A stretch of 43,337 bases of DNA, from the NCBI GenBank assembly GCA_015065365.1, contig SVQL01000004.1, positions 1 through 43,337 of the forward strand, read 5' to 3'. The stretch is from Oscillospiraceae bacterium (GTDB lineage: Bacteria > Bacillota > Clostridia > Oscillospirales > CAG-272). The notes beneath the pieces are model-generated. The model was not told the DNA's origin. It saw only the letters and a list, made by a program, of their open reading frames with translations, and searched no databases. Both the position numbers and the translations under genes were made by a program. Shown here in pieces: positions 27,570-38,928 of this stretch (the first letter of the stretch is position 1; every line of letters begins with the position of its first letter).

Positions 27570-28649
27570 ATGAAGTATAACGACATAAGAAGAAAAACAA
27601 GAGCTGTAAAAATCGGAAATACCGTTATTGGTGGAAACGCACCGATTGCAATACAGTCAATGACAAATACAGATACGCATAATGCAAAAGCAACGTACGA
27701 GCAGATACTTGCCTTGCAAATGGCGGGCTGTGATATTGTAAGAATTACCGTTCCCGACATAGATGCGGCAGACACAATTACGTATATCAAGGAGCAGGGA
27801 ATCGTTATTCCCATTGTTGCGGATATACATTTTGACTATCGCGTTGCGCTACGGTGTGCCGAGCTTGGATTTGACAAAATACGCATAAATCCGGGCAATA
27901 TCGGGGATGACGACAGAGTCAAGGCGGTGTGCGACGCATGCAAGGCGAGAAATATACCGATACGTATCGGCGTGAATGGCGGCTCGCTTGAAAAGGAAAT
28001 ATTGGCAAGATACGGCGCGCCGACTCCGGAAGCTCTCGTGGCAAGCGCTATGTATCACGTTTCCTTGCTCGAAAAATTTGATTTTTACGATACCGTGGTT
28101 TCAATGAAGGTGTCTGATCCGTATAAAATGATACTTGCTAATAAGATGCTTGCCGAGAGATGTGATTATCCGTTACACCTTGGTGTGACGGAGGCGGGAG
28201 GAAAGGAGCGCGGCTCAATTAAGAGCGCCGTCGGTATCGGTGCACTTCTTTGTGATGGTATAGGCGATACTATAAGAGTTTCTCTTACTGACAATCCTAC
28301 CGAGGAGATAAAGGCGGCAAAGCAGATATTGCAGGCTATTGATATCGAGGGGCAGACGGGAATGGATATAGTAAGCTGTCCTACCTGCGGAAGAACAAAA
28401 ATAGACCTTATTCCGATAGTTGCTGAGTTTGAAAACGCAGCAAAATGCGAAGGACTTATTGACGTTCCGATTAAGGTCGCTATTATGGGATGTGTTGTAA
28501 ACGGACCGGGCGAGGCGAAAGAAGCAGACATAGGAATTGCAGGCGGCAAAGGAGAAGCAGTTCTTATTAAAAAGGGAGAAATAATCAGAAAAATACCGGA
28601 GGCAGATATTGTTTCGTGCCTTATAAAAGAAATTAAGGAAATGATATAA
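27570..28649 (+). CDS. ispG: 4-hydroxy-3-methylbut-2-enyl diphosphate synthase
   Basis: IAIQSMTNTDT, NPGNIGDD, SCPTCGRTKID, MGCVVNGPGEAKEADIGIAGG. Confidence 0.97.
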   Translation: MKYNDIRRKTRAVKIGNTVIGGNAPIAIQSMTNTDTHNAKATYEQILALQMAGCDIVRITVPDIDAADTITYIKEQGIVIPIVADIHFDYRVALRCAELGFDKIRINPGNIGDDDRVKAVCDACKARNIPIRIGVNGGSLEKEILARYGAPTPEALVASAMYHVSLLEKFDFYDTVVSMKVSDPYKMILANKMLAERCDYPLHLGVTEAGGKERGSIKSAVGIGALLCDGIGDTIRVSLTDNPTEEIKAAKQILQAIDIEGQTGMDIVSCPTCGRTKIDLIPIVAEFENAAKCEGLIDVPIKVAIMGCVVNGPGEAKEADIGIAGGKGEAVLIKKGEIIRKIPEADIVSCLIKEIKEMI

Positions 28650-28665
28650 AATTCAGGAGCTTAAA

Positions 28666-31600
28666 ATGGCCCAAAAAACTTTAAAAGAGCTTTTAAATAA
28701 ATATCTTCCACCTCCACAATACGAGTCTATATTAGAGTCGGGAATTGTCATGCGTTCCCGAGTTGATAAAGGAAAGCGTATTCTTGAGGTGTATGCGGAT
28801 TTTGATAATATAGTACCAAAGACCGAGCTCTACGATATTGAGGCGCAGGTTACGGAAGCGTACAAGCTATCCTTTTTCAGACTTTTTCCTCATTATCCAA
28901 GCTCTCTCTTTAACTACGACTACATAACAGAGGTGCTTCGTCAAACAGAACGTGTAGGCTGCGTTGCCAAAGGGTTCTTTGATGACTGTACTTACGTTTT
29001 AGACAGTGATACTCTAAAAATAAAAATTGCTTTTCCCGAAAACGGAGTGTTTCTTCTTGAAAGAGCAGAAACTCCGAGAATTATTGAGGGGATAATTAGA
29101 AGTGAGTTTGACGTTGCTGTTCGTGTTGTAATTGAGCACGATCAGTTTAGCTCCCTTGAGCTTTCCGATTCGCAAAAGCAACGCCTTGAAGCCTACGACA
29201 GACAAATACTTGAAGCTGAAAAAAACTATGGAAGTCATAGTTTTGATTCGCTCGCTAATTCATCAAACAATGAGCAGGAGTCGGTACAAAAGCTTCCGCG
29301 AATAAGCTCTGTTTTCAGTGAGAAAAACGCAAGTGTAAGAAAGGAAAACGGTATTGTTACTATTGGTTGCCGTTCCTTTGATATTTCTGCGCCCGAATAC
29401 GTTTTGGGTACGCGCTTTGAGATAAATCCCGTCCCGATTTCAACGGTAAACAGACCCGTAAGAAACGTTACCTTTGTCGGCGAGATATTTCAGTTTACCA
29501 AGGAAGCCAACAGAGCCGGTGATAAATTTAATATTACTTTTGCTATTTTTGACGGCGATTCATCAATATTCGTAAAAAGATATTCTGTAAGTACCGAAGA
29601 TGCTGGAGAGATATGCGCAGTTATTGCTAAAGGAAAATCGGTAGCAATACGCGGATATACCAAGTCTGAGCGCAACGACCCCGACGAGCTTTATATGAGT
29701 TTTTCCGACGTTGCTATTATTTCTTCTGTAAAACGCACGGATACGGCAGAGAAGAAAAGAGTCGAGCTTCATTTACATACGAATATGTCGAGTATGGATG
29801 CTCTCATACCGCCCGACGTAATAGTAAAAACTGCGCAAAAGTGGGGGCACACCGCAGTCGCGATAACAGACCACGGAAACGTTCAGGGATTTCCCGAGGC
29901 AATGCTTGCGGCGGATAAGTGCGGAATGAAGGTTATTTACGGTATGGAAGCGTACTTCGTAAATAATACCGCAAGTGCGGTATTCGGTAAGTATGAGGGC
30001 GAATTTACCGATGAGATGGTAGTATTCGATATTGAAACCACCGGACTTTCCAAAAAAGACTGTAAGATAACGGAAATAGGCGCCGTAAAGATTAAGGGCG
30101 GACAGATTATTGATAAATACAATACGTTCGTCAACCCAATGTGCCATATTCCCGAGGAGATACAGGAGCTTACCTCTATAACCGATGAAATGGTGACGGA
30201 CGCTCCAACGATAGATATAGTTCTCCCCGAATTTTTGAAATTTGTCGGAGAAGGCTTGCTCGTTGCTCATAACGCAGATTTTGATACGGGCTTTATACGT
30301 GTTGCGGCAGACGAGTGCGGTATAGAATTTAACAATCCATATCTTGATACGCTTGCCCTCTCGAAGTACATAAATCCCGATATGAAATCCCATAAGCTTA
30401 ATATTTTGGCAAAGCACTACGAGCTTGAAGATTTTCACCATCACAGAGCGTGTGATGACGCGGAAATACTCGCCAAAATATATTTTGCTATGACTGCGCA
30501 AATGCACGAAATGGATATCACCAACTTTAATGACCTTGGTAACGAGATGCGTACCAAGGCTGATCCGCTAAATTTGCGCACGTATCATCAGATAATTCTC
30601 GTTAAGAATCAAACCGGGCTTAAAAATCTCTATAAGCTGATATCTTCAAGCTATATCAAATATTTTCACCGTTTTCCAAGAATACCCAAAACGGAGCTTG
30701 AGGAGCACCGAGAGGGACTTATAATCGGTTCTGCATGCGAAGCCGGAGAGCTTTTCAGGGCGATACTTGACAACAAGCCTGAAAAGGAAATCGAGGACAT
30801 AGTTAATTTCTACGACTATCTTGAAATACAGCCAATATGTAATAACAGATTTCTTATAAACGAGGGCGTCGTTGCGGATGAGGAAGGACTGAAGGCGCTC
30901 AACCGACGCATAGTTGAACTTGGTGAAAAATACGGAAAACCTGTTGTTGCAACGTGCGACGCGCATTTTCTCAATAAGGAAGATGAGATATTCAGAAAGA
31001 TACTTCAGGCAGGTCTGAAATTCAAGGATTTTGACAGAGATATTCATTTGTATTTCAGAACTACCGAGGAGATGCTTGAGGAATTTTCGTATCTTGGTGA
31101 AGATAAGGCTCGCGAGGTTGTAATTGATAATACAAACTTGATTGCAGATATGATAGGAGAGGTACGTCCTATTCCCAAGGGTTCGTATACTCCTCATATG
31201 GAAGGTGCCGAAGAGGAGCTGCAAGATCTTTGTTGGACGAAGGCACGTTCAATGTACGGTGAGGACCTACCGGATATAGTAAAAAACAGACTTGATAAGG
31301 AGCTTACCTCTATTATCAAAAATGGCTTTGCTGTTCTGTATATGATTGCGCAGAAGCTTGTGTGGTATAGCGAAAGTCAAGGGTATCTTGTCGGTTCGCG
31401 TGGATCGGTAGGCTCGTCCTTCGTTGCTACTATGTCGGGAATTTCCGAAGTGAATCCGTTACCCCCGCACTACTATTGTCCCAATTGTCAACATTCGGAG
31501 TTCTTTACAGACGGAACGGTAGGCTCGGGATTTGATCTTCCCGACGCTAACTGTCCAAAGTGCGGAACTAAGTATTGCGCTGACGGACACGACATTCCGT

Positions 31601-33057
31601 TTGAAACTTTCCTTGGCTTCTACGGTGATAAATCCCCCGATATTGACCTCAACTTTTCGGGTGACGTTCAGGGCAAGGTACATAAGTATACAGAGGAACT
31701 TTTTGGTGCTGAAAACGTGTTTCGTGCGGGAACGCTTGGAACGCTTGCGGATAAGACTGCTTACGGATTTATTGCAAAATACTTTGAGCAGAAGGGCGTG
31801 AGCATTGGTAGAGCCGAAATGGAGCGAATGATACAGAACTGTGTCGGAGTAAAACGTACCACGGGACAGCATCCCGGCGGAATAATAGTTGTTCCCAGAG
31901 AATACGAGGTATATGATTTTACCCCTGTACAGCATCCTGCAGATGATCCACATTCGGATACGATAACAACACACTTCGCATTTTCTTATCTGCATGATAC
32001 GATACTTAAGCTTGACGAGCTTGGACACGATATTCCGACCAAATATAAGTATCTCGAACGCTTTTCAAATACGAGTGTTATGGACGTTCCTATGAACGAT
32101 CCCGAGGTGTACGAGCTGTTTGCTTCTACAAGACCTCTCGGTGTATCTCCTGAGGATATTGATGCACAAATAGGTACGTTCGGCTTGCCCGAATTCGGTA
32201 CGCGATTTTTGCAGCAGGTGCTTATTGAAGCAAAGCCAAAGAACTTTGCGGACCTTTTGCAGATATCGGGACTTACACACGGAACTGACGTTTGGCTCGG
32301 TAACGCGCAGGACTTGATTAAGGAAGGAATATGTGACATTTCGCAGGTTATTGGAACGCGTGACGGTATTATGCTCGACCTTATCAGATACGGTCTTGAA
32401 AATGCGCTTGCATTCAAGATAATGGAGAGTGTAAGAAAGGGAAGAGGCTTGACTCCCGAATGGGAGGCGGAAATGCGCGCTCATAACGTTCCCGAATGGT
32501 ATATAGGCTCATGTAAAAAGATAAAATACATGTTCCCGAAGGCACATGCAGCAGCTTACGTTATGTCTGCTATACGTCTTGGTTGGTATAAGGTTCATAT
32601 ACCGATAGCGTTTTACTGTTCAATGTTTACAGTTGCCCCCGGCGCGTTTGACGCAGAGGTGGTTATGCGCGGAAGAAGCGGAGTTATGGCAACCATTAAG
32701 GACATAGAAAAGCGCGGAAAGGAAGCGTCTCCCAAGGAGCAAAGCTCTATTCCCGTGCTTCAGCTTATAAACGAGTGTATGGCGCGAGGAATAAGATTTT
32801 TGCCGATCGATATTGAAAAATCCGATTCATACATATTTTTACCCGAGAACGGAGCTATACGTATGCCGTTCTCAGCACTTCCCGGACTTGGTGAAAACGC
32901 AGCTATAAATATTATTGCAGCAAGGAATGAGGAGAAATTTTTCTCAGTGGACGATTTAAGAATACGAGCTAAGCTTACTAAGAGCGTAATTGAAATATTG
33001 CGTAAGAACCACGTTTTGGACAACCTTAATGAAACAGATCAATTATCATTTTTCTAA
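28666..33057 (+). CDS. polC: DNA polymerase III PolC-type alpha subunit
   Basis: PHP domain VELHLHTNMSSMD interrupted by exonuclease MVVFDIETTGLS, SRGSVGSSFVA, DIDLNFSGD. Confidence 0.97.
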   Translation: MAQKTLKELLNKYLPPPQYESILESGIVMRSRVDKGKRILEVYADFDNIVPKTELYDIEAQVTEAYKLSFFRLFPHYPSSLFNYDYITEVLRQTERVGCVAKGFFDDCTYVLDSDTLKIKIAFPENGVFLLERAETPRIIEGIIRSEFDVAVRVVIEHDQFSSLELSDSQKQRLEAYDRQILEAEKNYGSHSFDSLANSSNNEQESVQKLPRISSVFSEKNASVRKENGIVTIGCRSFDISAPEYVLGTRFEINPVPISTVNRPVRNVTFVGEIFQFTKEANRAGDKFNITFAIFDGDSSIFVKRYSVSTEDAGEICAVIAKGKSVAIRGYTKSERNDPDELYMSFSDVAIISSVKRTDTAEKKRVELHLHTNMSSMDALIPPDVIVKTAQKWGHTAVAITDHGNVQGFPEAMLAADKCGMKVIYGMEAYFVNNTASAVFGKYEGEFTDEMVVFDIETTGLSKKDCKITEIGAVKIKGGQIIDKYNTFVNPMCHIPEEIQELTSITDEMVTDAPTIDIVLPEFLKFVGEGLLVAHNADFDTGFIRVAADECGIEFNNPYLDTLALSKYINPDMKSHKLNILAKHYELEDFHHHRACDDAEILAKIYFAMTAQMHEMDITNFNDLGNEMRTKADPLNLRTYHQIILVKNQTGLKNLYKLISSSYIKYFHRFPRIPKTELEEHREGLIIGSACEAGELFRAILDNKPEKEIEDIVNFYDYLEIQPICNNRFLINEGVVADEEGLKALNRRIVELGEKYGKPVVATCDAHFLNKEDEIFRKILQAGLKFKDFDRDIHLYFRTTEEMLEEFSYLGEDKAREVVIDNTNLIADMIGEVRPIPKGSYTPHMEGAEEELQDLCWTKARSMYGEDLPDIVKNRLDKELTSIIKNGFAVLYMIAQKLVWYSESQGYLVGSRGSVGSSFVATMSGISEVNPLPPHYYCPNCQHSEFFTDGTVGSGFDLPDANCPKCGTKYCADGHDIPFETFLGFYGDKSPDIDLNFSGDVQGKVHKYTEELFGAENVFRAGTLGTLADKTAYGFIAKYFEQKGVSIGRAEMERMIQNCVGVKRTTGQHPGGIIVVPREYEVYDFTPVQHPADDPHSDTITTHFAFSYLHDTILKLDELGHDIPTKYKYLERFSNTSVMDVPMNDPEVYELFASTRPLGVSPEDIDAQIGTFGLPEFGTRFLQQVLIEAKPKNFADLLQISGLTHGTDVWLGNAQDLIKEGICDISQVIGTRDGIMLDLIRYGLENALAFKIMESVRKGRGLTPEWEAEMRAHNVPEWYIGSCKKIKYMFPKAHAAAYVMSAIRLGWYKVHIPIAFYCSMFTVAPGAFDAEVVMRGRSGVMATIKDIEKRGKEASPKEQSSIPVLQLINECMARGIRFLPIDIEKSDSYIFLPENGAIRMPFSALPGLGENAAINIIAARNEEKFFSVDDLRIRAKLTKSVIEILRKNHVLDNLNETDQLSFF

Positions 33058-33084
33058 TTAATGCATTTGAAGGGAGGGGATGAA

Positions 33085-35337
33085 ATGAAGAAAGTAATTT
33101 GCGTTATAATGTGTATAGTCTTTTGCTGGATGATTTTTGTCCCCTTCGTTTTTGCGGAAGATTCAACTGAATTTGCCGATTCACCAAAGACTGACGAGTA
33201 TATTTGGGCGGTTTCTTTTTCTTGTACTTATGACTCCGAAAAGTCTCAGGTTTTAATTGCAGGTACAGTTAGTCACGACTTTATGATAAGTCATCCTGAC
33301 TATGAGATTCACATATATTCGGCAGTACCTTCAAAGGATATTCAAGAAGCGATTACGGCTTCCGACGTGCTTCCTTTGGCAAAGTCCTCTATGTCGGTAA
33401 GATTTACGTTTTACGTTGAGGTGGAGAACATAATCGACAGATATTCTAATTATGCCGTTGTGCTATCATCTCCCGAAGGACAAAATTTTCTTGCGGCACG
33501 TCCACTTATGCCTGCCGTTAATTCAACGTATGAATACGATAAAGAAGACCGTACTCATTTTAAGGGATTGAATACCGATAGTGGAAATTCGATCGTTGAT
33601 GAAGGAATAGGTACTGCCATCATAGATATTGATCTTAATCTGTTAGAGGGAGATGCGGCTGACAGTATAATTTATACTGTAAAAAATACATCATTCAATA
33701 TAAGAAAATCCTATGTAGATAAGCTCGATAGATCTATATTGGCAGCTTCACTAAACAACTGTAACGTATATTTAAGATTTTTATATCACCCCAATGAAGA
33801 AACGTCAAAATACGGTATTCCGTCTGTGTATTCCGAAAATGCTCTTGAATATGTGTGTAACATATCTGAATTCCTTGTCAACAGATACAGTCAGGGAAAC
33901 GGAAGAATTGCGGGAATTATAATCGGAAGCTGCGCCGATGACGTTGAAACGGTTAATGACATTGGCGGTTTGGCCGCTGAGAACTACTGTGAACAATATT
34001 CATTTTATACCGCAGTAATCGCAAATGCCGTTCGTCAAATCAATTCAAACGTTGATATTGTTATTTCTGTTTCCGATAGAAACGATTATTCCTACGGTGG
34101 CTATAAGGACTGTCAGCTTACCCCGTCTGTTTTTTTAGATAGCGTCGCAAAATTTTTAGACGGCAGTTTTTCTCAAAAATTCAGCTATTCCGTTGTTGTT
34201 GAGTCAAAAGCATCGCCGCTTGGAATTGACGGTGAGAAAATTATAGATGGAATTGATACGAAGAATACAGACAATACTGTTATTGGTGCATACAACATAT
34301 CTGTCTTTTGCGAGTTTCTTGATGAATTGCGTACCAAATACGAAAGTGCGCCAAGTTCGGTAACGTATATGTGGCATGCGAGTTCTTCTCTTGATGGAGC
34401 GGCACTCTCCTGTGCATACGTCTATAGCTACCTCAAGCTATTACAAAACAAAGAAATATCGAGCTTTGTTCTTGACGTGAGCGATTCACAATACAAAGAA
34501 ATAAGTGCTTTGCTAAGTGTTATAGACACGCCAATGGCAAATACCCAAACAGAATATTTACTAAAATATTTTAAGGCTACGTCATGGGAAAAGATAATAG
34601 GAGACAACGTGACGTTTCCGTCTTTTTGTAGGCTTTGGACAAAGGCTTTTGCAGAACAAAGCTTACAACCGACAAAAGGAAGCTTTACTTATATGGATTT
34701 TTCCGTTGCCTCGGATTTTAACAGCATGAGAGCAGGAGAAAATTGTACGACTATTCTCTCGGACCAGGACACTGATGAAATAAGAGCTCTCCGTGCGATA
34801 TCAGCACCATTGAAGCGTGGAGATACGGTGCAGATAATCGGTAGCTTGCAATATCCTGAAAGCTACGCATATACCTCGGTAATTTCAATAACGGTTGAGG
34901 CGAACGATTTATCAGCGTCGGAAAATGCACTGTATGAAATTGCTTTAACTGTAGGAAATAATAAGAACAGGATCGTTGCAAAGGGAATTTTAAAAAACGG
35001 AGTGAGAACGGAGCTGTATTTTGACGTTTCGGAGTACGCCGCAGAAAATCTTGCAAATTATCTGACTTTTAGTGTCAAATCGTTAACTGAAGACTCCGAC
35101 TCTTTGTCGGTTTGGATACACGATGTAAAAGGATATAGCTCGGAATATTCCTCCGACGAGCTTCGAGTGCTTGTTGAAAATAAGCGTAACGAGATAAGAA
35201 ATTTTGCCGACACAGATGCAGTCGGATTTAATTATAAGATCGTAATAATAATTGTTGGTGTTACGTTTGCAGCGTTTTCACTTGGCATAGGTCTTATGAT
35301 ACTTTTCAGACGTGACGATACGTCAAAGAGAGAATAA
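33085..35337 (+). CDS. exported, C-terminally membrane-anchored protein, possibly DUF5722/glycosidase-like
   Basis: Signal peptide MKKVICVIMCIVFCWMIFVPFVFA, C-terminal TM IVIIIVGVTFAAFSLGIGLMILF + RRDD; start reassigned to 33085; family from pattern memory only. Confidence 0.7.
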   Translation: MKKVICVIMCIVFCWMIFVPFVFAEDSTEFADSPKTDEYIWAVSFSCTYDSEKSQVLIAGTVSHDFMISHPDYEIHIYSAVPSKDIQEAITASDVLPLAKSSMSVRFTFYVEVENIIDRYSNYAVVLSSPEGQNFLAARPLMPAVNSTYEYDKEDRTHFKGLNTDSGNSIVDEGIGTAIIDIDLNLLEGDAADSIIYTVKNTSFNIRKSYVDKLDRSILAASLNNCNVYLRFLYHPNEETSKYGIPSVYSENALEYVCNISEFLVNRYSQGNGRIAGIIIGSCADDVETVNDIGGLAAENYCEQYSFYTAVIANAVRQINSNVDIVISVSDRNDYSYGGYKDCQLTPSVFLDSVAKFLDGSFSQKFSYSVVVESKASPLGIDGEKIIDGIDTKNTDNTVIGAYNISVFCEFLDELRTKYESAPSSVTYMWHASSSLDGAALSCAYVYSYLKLLQNKEISSFVLDVSDSQYKEISALLSVIDTPMANTQTEYLLKYFKATSWEKIIGDNVTFPSFCRLWTKAFAEQSLQPTKGSFTYMDFSVASDFNSMRAGENCTTILSDQDTDEIRALRAISAPLKRGDTVQIIGSLQYPESYAYTSVISITVEANDLSASENALYEIALTVGNNKNRIVAKGILKNGVRTELYFDVSEYAAENLANYLTFSVKSLTEDSDSLSVWIHDVKGYSSEYSSDELRVLVENKRNEIRNFADTDAVGFNYKIVIIIVGVTFAAFSLGIGLMILFRRDDTSKRE

Positions 35338-35352
35338 TTTTTTGAGAGGGCG

Positions 35353-38300
35353 GTGACGGATTTGTCCGAATTTGTACATCTACATCTTCATAGTGAATAC
35401 AGCTTACTTGACGGTGCATGCAGAATAAGCGATATACCCGTCAAAGCCCGTGAGTGCGGTCATACCGCTGTCGCCTTAACAGATCACGGAGTTATGTACG
35501 GTGCGGTAAGCTTTTACAAGGCATGTATAAAGGAAGGGGTTAAGCCTATTATCGGGTGTGAGGTTTACGTCGCATCGGGTTCACGCTTTGATAAAACGGT
35601 ATATGCTGACGGTAACGGAAAGTATAACCATCTTGTTCTTTTGTGTAAAAATGAGGTGGGTTACCGGAATTTGATATATCTTGTATCAAAATCCTTTACT
35701 GAGGGCTTTTATTCAAAGCCTCGAGTAGATATTGAACTGTTGAGAAATCATTCTGAGGGATTGATTGCGTTATCAGCTTGTCTGGCGGGAAAAATCCCAT
35801 CGCTTTTGTCTGCCGGAGATTATAATGCCGCGGTCGAGTATGCCAAGGAGCTTTCGGCAATATTCGGAAAGGATAATTTTTATATCGAGCTTCAAAATCA
35901 CGGTATAAACGAGCAGCTTCAGATTTTACCTCAGCTCGTACGGCTTGCAGAGGAGTGCTCACTGCCGCTTGTTGCTACCAATGACTGTCATTATTTACGC
36001 CGTGAAAACGCCACCACGCAAGCAGTGCTTATGTGCATACAAACAAATACCGTCATAACCGACGGCAGACCGGTGGGCTTTGAGGTTGACGAGTTTTACT
36101 ATAAAACGACTGCCGAGATGAAGATGCTTTTCGGTAAGTATCAGGGCGCAATTGAAAACACAGTTAAAATTGCTGATATGTGTAATTTTGCGTTTTCATT
36201 TGATGAGCCCAAGCTTCCTACTTATAAAACTCCTAATGGACTTTCATCATCGGAGTATTTAAGTGCTTTGGTGAGGGAAGGAATTGAGCGCCGTTTGGCT
36301 GACGGCTCATTAGTATTCGAGCCACAAGGGAAACAGGCGTATCTTGACCGAGTTGAATATGAGCTTTCCGTTATTGCCGATATGGGATATGACGATTACT
36401 TTTTGATAGTTCAGGATTACGTTGCATTTGCTAAATCGAGAGATATACCGGTAGGTCCCGGAAGAGGCTCGGGCGCGGGCAGTCTTGTCGCCTTTTTGAT
36501 AGGTATTACCGACGTAGATTCAATAAAATTCGACTTGCTTTTTGAGCGGTTTCTTAATCCCGAAAGGGTAAGTATGCCCGATATTGATATTGACTTTTGC
36601 TATAACCGTCGAGATGAGGTCATACAATATATGTATGACAAATACGGAAGCGACCACGTCTCCCAGATCATAGCATACGGTACGCTTGCCGCACGTGCGG
36701 CAATACGTGACGTCGGAAGAGCACTTGGTATGTCTTATGCAGAGGTTGATCCCGTCGCAAGAGCTGTGCCACATGAGCTTGGAATGACGCTTAATGATGC
36801 GTTAAAGCTTCCCGAGCTTAAGGCTCAGTACGAAAGCTCAGAGTCAGTTAAAAGGCTAGTCGATACGGCAATGGAAATTGAGGGAATGCCGAGAAATATT
36901 ACGGTTCATGCGGCAGGTCTTGTGGTTACCGATGAACCGGTAGCGAAGTACGTACCTTTGGCGGTAAGTAACAGCGCAATAGTTACGCAGTTCGACATGG
37001 ACACGATAGCACAGCTCGGACTTCTGAAATTTGACTTTTTGGCGCTTCGTTATCTTACCATAATGAACGATGCTTGTTCTTTTGTTAGGGAAACGTGTCC
37101 CGATTTTAATATTTCTGCCGTACCGTATGACGACAAAAAGACGTATGAGCTTATCTCGTCGGGAGCGACCTTAGGGGTATTTCAGCTAGAATCCTCTGGA
37201 ATGAGACAGATGCTCTCCGAGCTTCGTCCGGAGCGCTTTGACGATATTATAGCGGCTATTGCGTTGTATAGACCGGGGCCTATGGATTCTATACCGAAAT
37301 ATATTGAGTCACGCCATAATTCAAATAAAATATCCTATGACCATCCTCTGCTTGAGCCGATACTAAAATCAACATACGGTTGTATCGTATATCAAGAGCA
37401 GGTAATGAGTATTTTCCGCGAAATGGCAGGATATACCTATGGACATGCAGACGTTGTGAGACGAGCAATGTCAAAGAAAAAGGCAGACGTTCTCAATTCG
37501 GAATACGAAAGCTTCATTGATGGGGCAAAGGCTCGCGGTGTTGACGGAGAGCTTGCGGGAAAGATATTTAACGATATTTCTTCCTTTGCAAATTATGCAT
37601 TTAACAAGAGTCATGCTGCCGCGTATGCTGTTATATCATACAGAACAGCGTATCTGAAGGCGCATTATCCGTGCGAATATATGGCGGCGCTTATGACGTC
37701 TGTTCTTGGAAATCTTACTAAGCTTGCGGAATATATTACGGAATGCGGCAGATTTGGAATAAAGGTTTTACCCCCGGACATAAATGAGAGCCGTATGTAT
37801 TTCCATCCTCACGGTGGTAATATCGTTTTTGGACTTCTTGCACTCAAAAACGTCGGAAAGCAGTTTATAGAAAACATCATAAGAGAGCGAACAGGAGCAC
37901 CGTTTGCTGATTTTGAGGATTTTGTCCAGCGAATGTCCGATTATGATATAAACAAACGCATGGTAGAAGGACTTATTAAATCGGGTGCATTTGACAAATT
38001 AGGAACGTACAGAAGCAGACTGCTTTCGTCCTATGAGCGACTTATTGATATTCGTACGGAGAAAAACAGAAGTAACATTTCAGGTCAGCTTGACATGTTC
38101 TCCTCCGCGTTTTCTGCGGGGAACGCGGAAATCGCACCTAAGTTCGAATATCCGAACGTTCCCGATTTTTCATTAAAGGAAAAGCTGATGCTTGAAAAAG
38201 AGAGCTCCGGAATGTATTTCTCTGGACACATGATCGACAGCTATTCTGCACATGTAGAAAGCCTCAAGGTGGCGGAGATCGCAGAGCTTTTAAATACTGA

Positions 38301-38865
38301 AGCTGTAAAAGAGAAGCAAGTAGTCAAGCTTTGCGGAATAATATCTTCAGTTACACTTAAAACTACCAGAAGCAATCAGAAAATGGCGTTTATAACAGTA
38401 GAAGACAGATACGGTGAAATTGAATGTCTTGTTTTTCCGAAGGTATATACGCAATTTTATCAGCACGTACGCATTGATTCGCCCGTTTATATTGAGGGAA
38501 GTATATCGTTGCGCGAGGACGAGCTGCCTAAGGTTATTGTAAATGTGATGGACGAGCTTATTGACAATTCCGCTTATAAGCTCCAAAAGAAAGCAACAGA
38601 TGTAAAATCGGCAGTTAAGCAGTACGAGCAAAGTACTCAGCCCAAAACGTACACGAAGATATATCTCCGTGTTCCGAATTTTAACTGTCGGGAGTATTTT
38701 AAGGCAAAAAATATCGTTGAGATTTTCGATGGAGATATCAAAGTTATTTTCTATGATTCATCAACGTCAAAGTACGTCAACTTTCCGATGGGAGTTAATG
38801 TTACGGAATATATACTTTCCGAGCTGCGTTCAATTTTGGGAAAAGAAAACGTCGTAATGAAATAG
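35353..38865 (+). CDS. dnaE: DNA polymerase III DnaE-type alpha subunit (GTG start)
   Basis: FVHLHLHSEYSLLDG, GPGRGSGAGSLVAFLIGITDVD, MPDIDIDFCYNRRDEVI, AALYRPGPMDSIP, C-terminal OB fold. Confidence 0.96.
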   Translation: MTDLSEFVHLHLHSEYSLLDGACRISDIPVKARECGHTAVALTDHGVMYGAVSFYKACIKEGVKPIIGCEVYVASGSRFDKTVYADGNGKYNHLVLLCKNEVGYRNLIYLVSKSFTEGFYSKPRVDIELLRNHSEGLIALSACLAGKIPSLLSAGDYNAAVEYAKELSAIFGKDNFYIELQNHGINEQLQILPQLVRLAEECSLPLVATNDCHYLRRENATTQAVLMCIQTNTVITDGRPVGFEVDEFYYKTTAEMKMLFGKYQGAIENTVKIADMCNFAFSFDEPKLPTYKTPNGLSSSEYLSALVREGIERRLADGSLVFEPQGKQAYLDRVEYELSVIADMGYDDYFLIVQDYVAFAKSRDIPVGPGRGSGAGSLVAFLIGITDVDSIKFDLLFERFLNPERVSMPDIDIDFCYNRRDEVIQYMYDKYGSDHVSQIIAYGTLAARAAIRDVGRALGMSYAEVDPVARAVPHELGMTLNDALKLPELKAQYESSESVKRLVDTAMEIEGMPRNITVHAAGLVVTDEPVAKYVPLAVSNSAIVTQFDMDTIAQLGLLKFDFLALRYLTIMNDACSFVRETCPDFNISAVPYDDKKTYELISSGATLGVFQLESSGMRQMLSELRPERFDDIIAAIALYRPGPMDSIPKYIESRHNSNKISYDHPLLEPILKSTYGCIVYQEQVMSIFREMAGYTYGHADVVRRAMSKKKADVLNSEYESFIDGAKARGVDGELAGKIFNDISSFANYAFNKSHAAAYAVISYRTAYLKAHYPCEYMAALMTSVLGNLTKLAEYITECGRFGIKVLPPDINESRMYFHPHGGNIVFGLLALKNVGKQFIENIIRERTGAPFADFEDFVQRMSDYDINKRMVEGLIKSGAFDKLGTYRSRLLSSYERLIDIRTEKNRSNISGQLDMFSSAFSAGNAEIAPKFEYPNVPDFSLKEKLMLEKESSGMYFSGHMIDSYSAHVESLKVAEIAELLNTEAVKEKQVVKLCGIISSVTLKTTRSNQKMAFITVEDRYGEIECLVFPKVYTQFYQHVRIDSPVYIEGSISLREDELPKVIVNVMDELIDNSAYKLQKKATDVKSAVKQYEQSTQPKTYTKIYLRVPNFNCREYFKAKNIVEIFDGDIKVIFYDSSTSKYVNFPMGVNVTEYILSELRSILGKENVVMK

Positions 38866-38874
38866 TTTTACACA

Positions 38875-38905
38875 AAAAGCACACGATTTCTGTTCGTGTG
38901 CTTTT
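38875..38905. terminator. bidirectional terminator between dnaE and LysR gene
   Basis: aaaagcacacga-tttctgt-tcgtgtgctttt. Confidence 0.85.
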
Positions 38906-38928
38906 GTATTATATAAGTGGCGAGTGCA

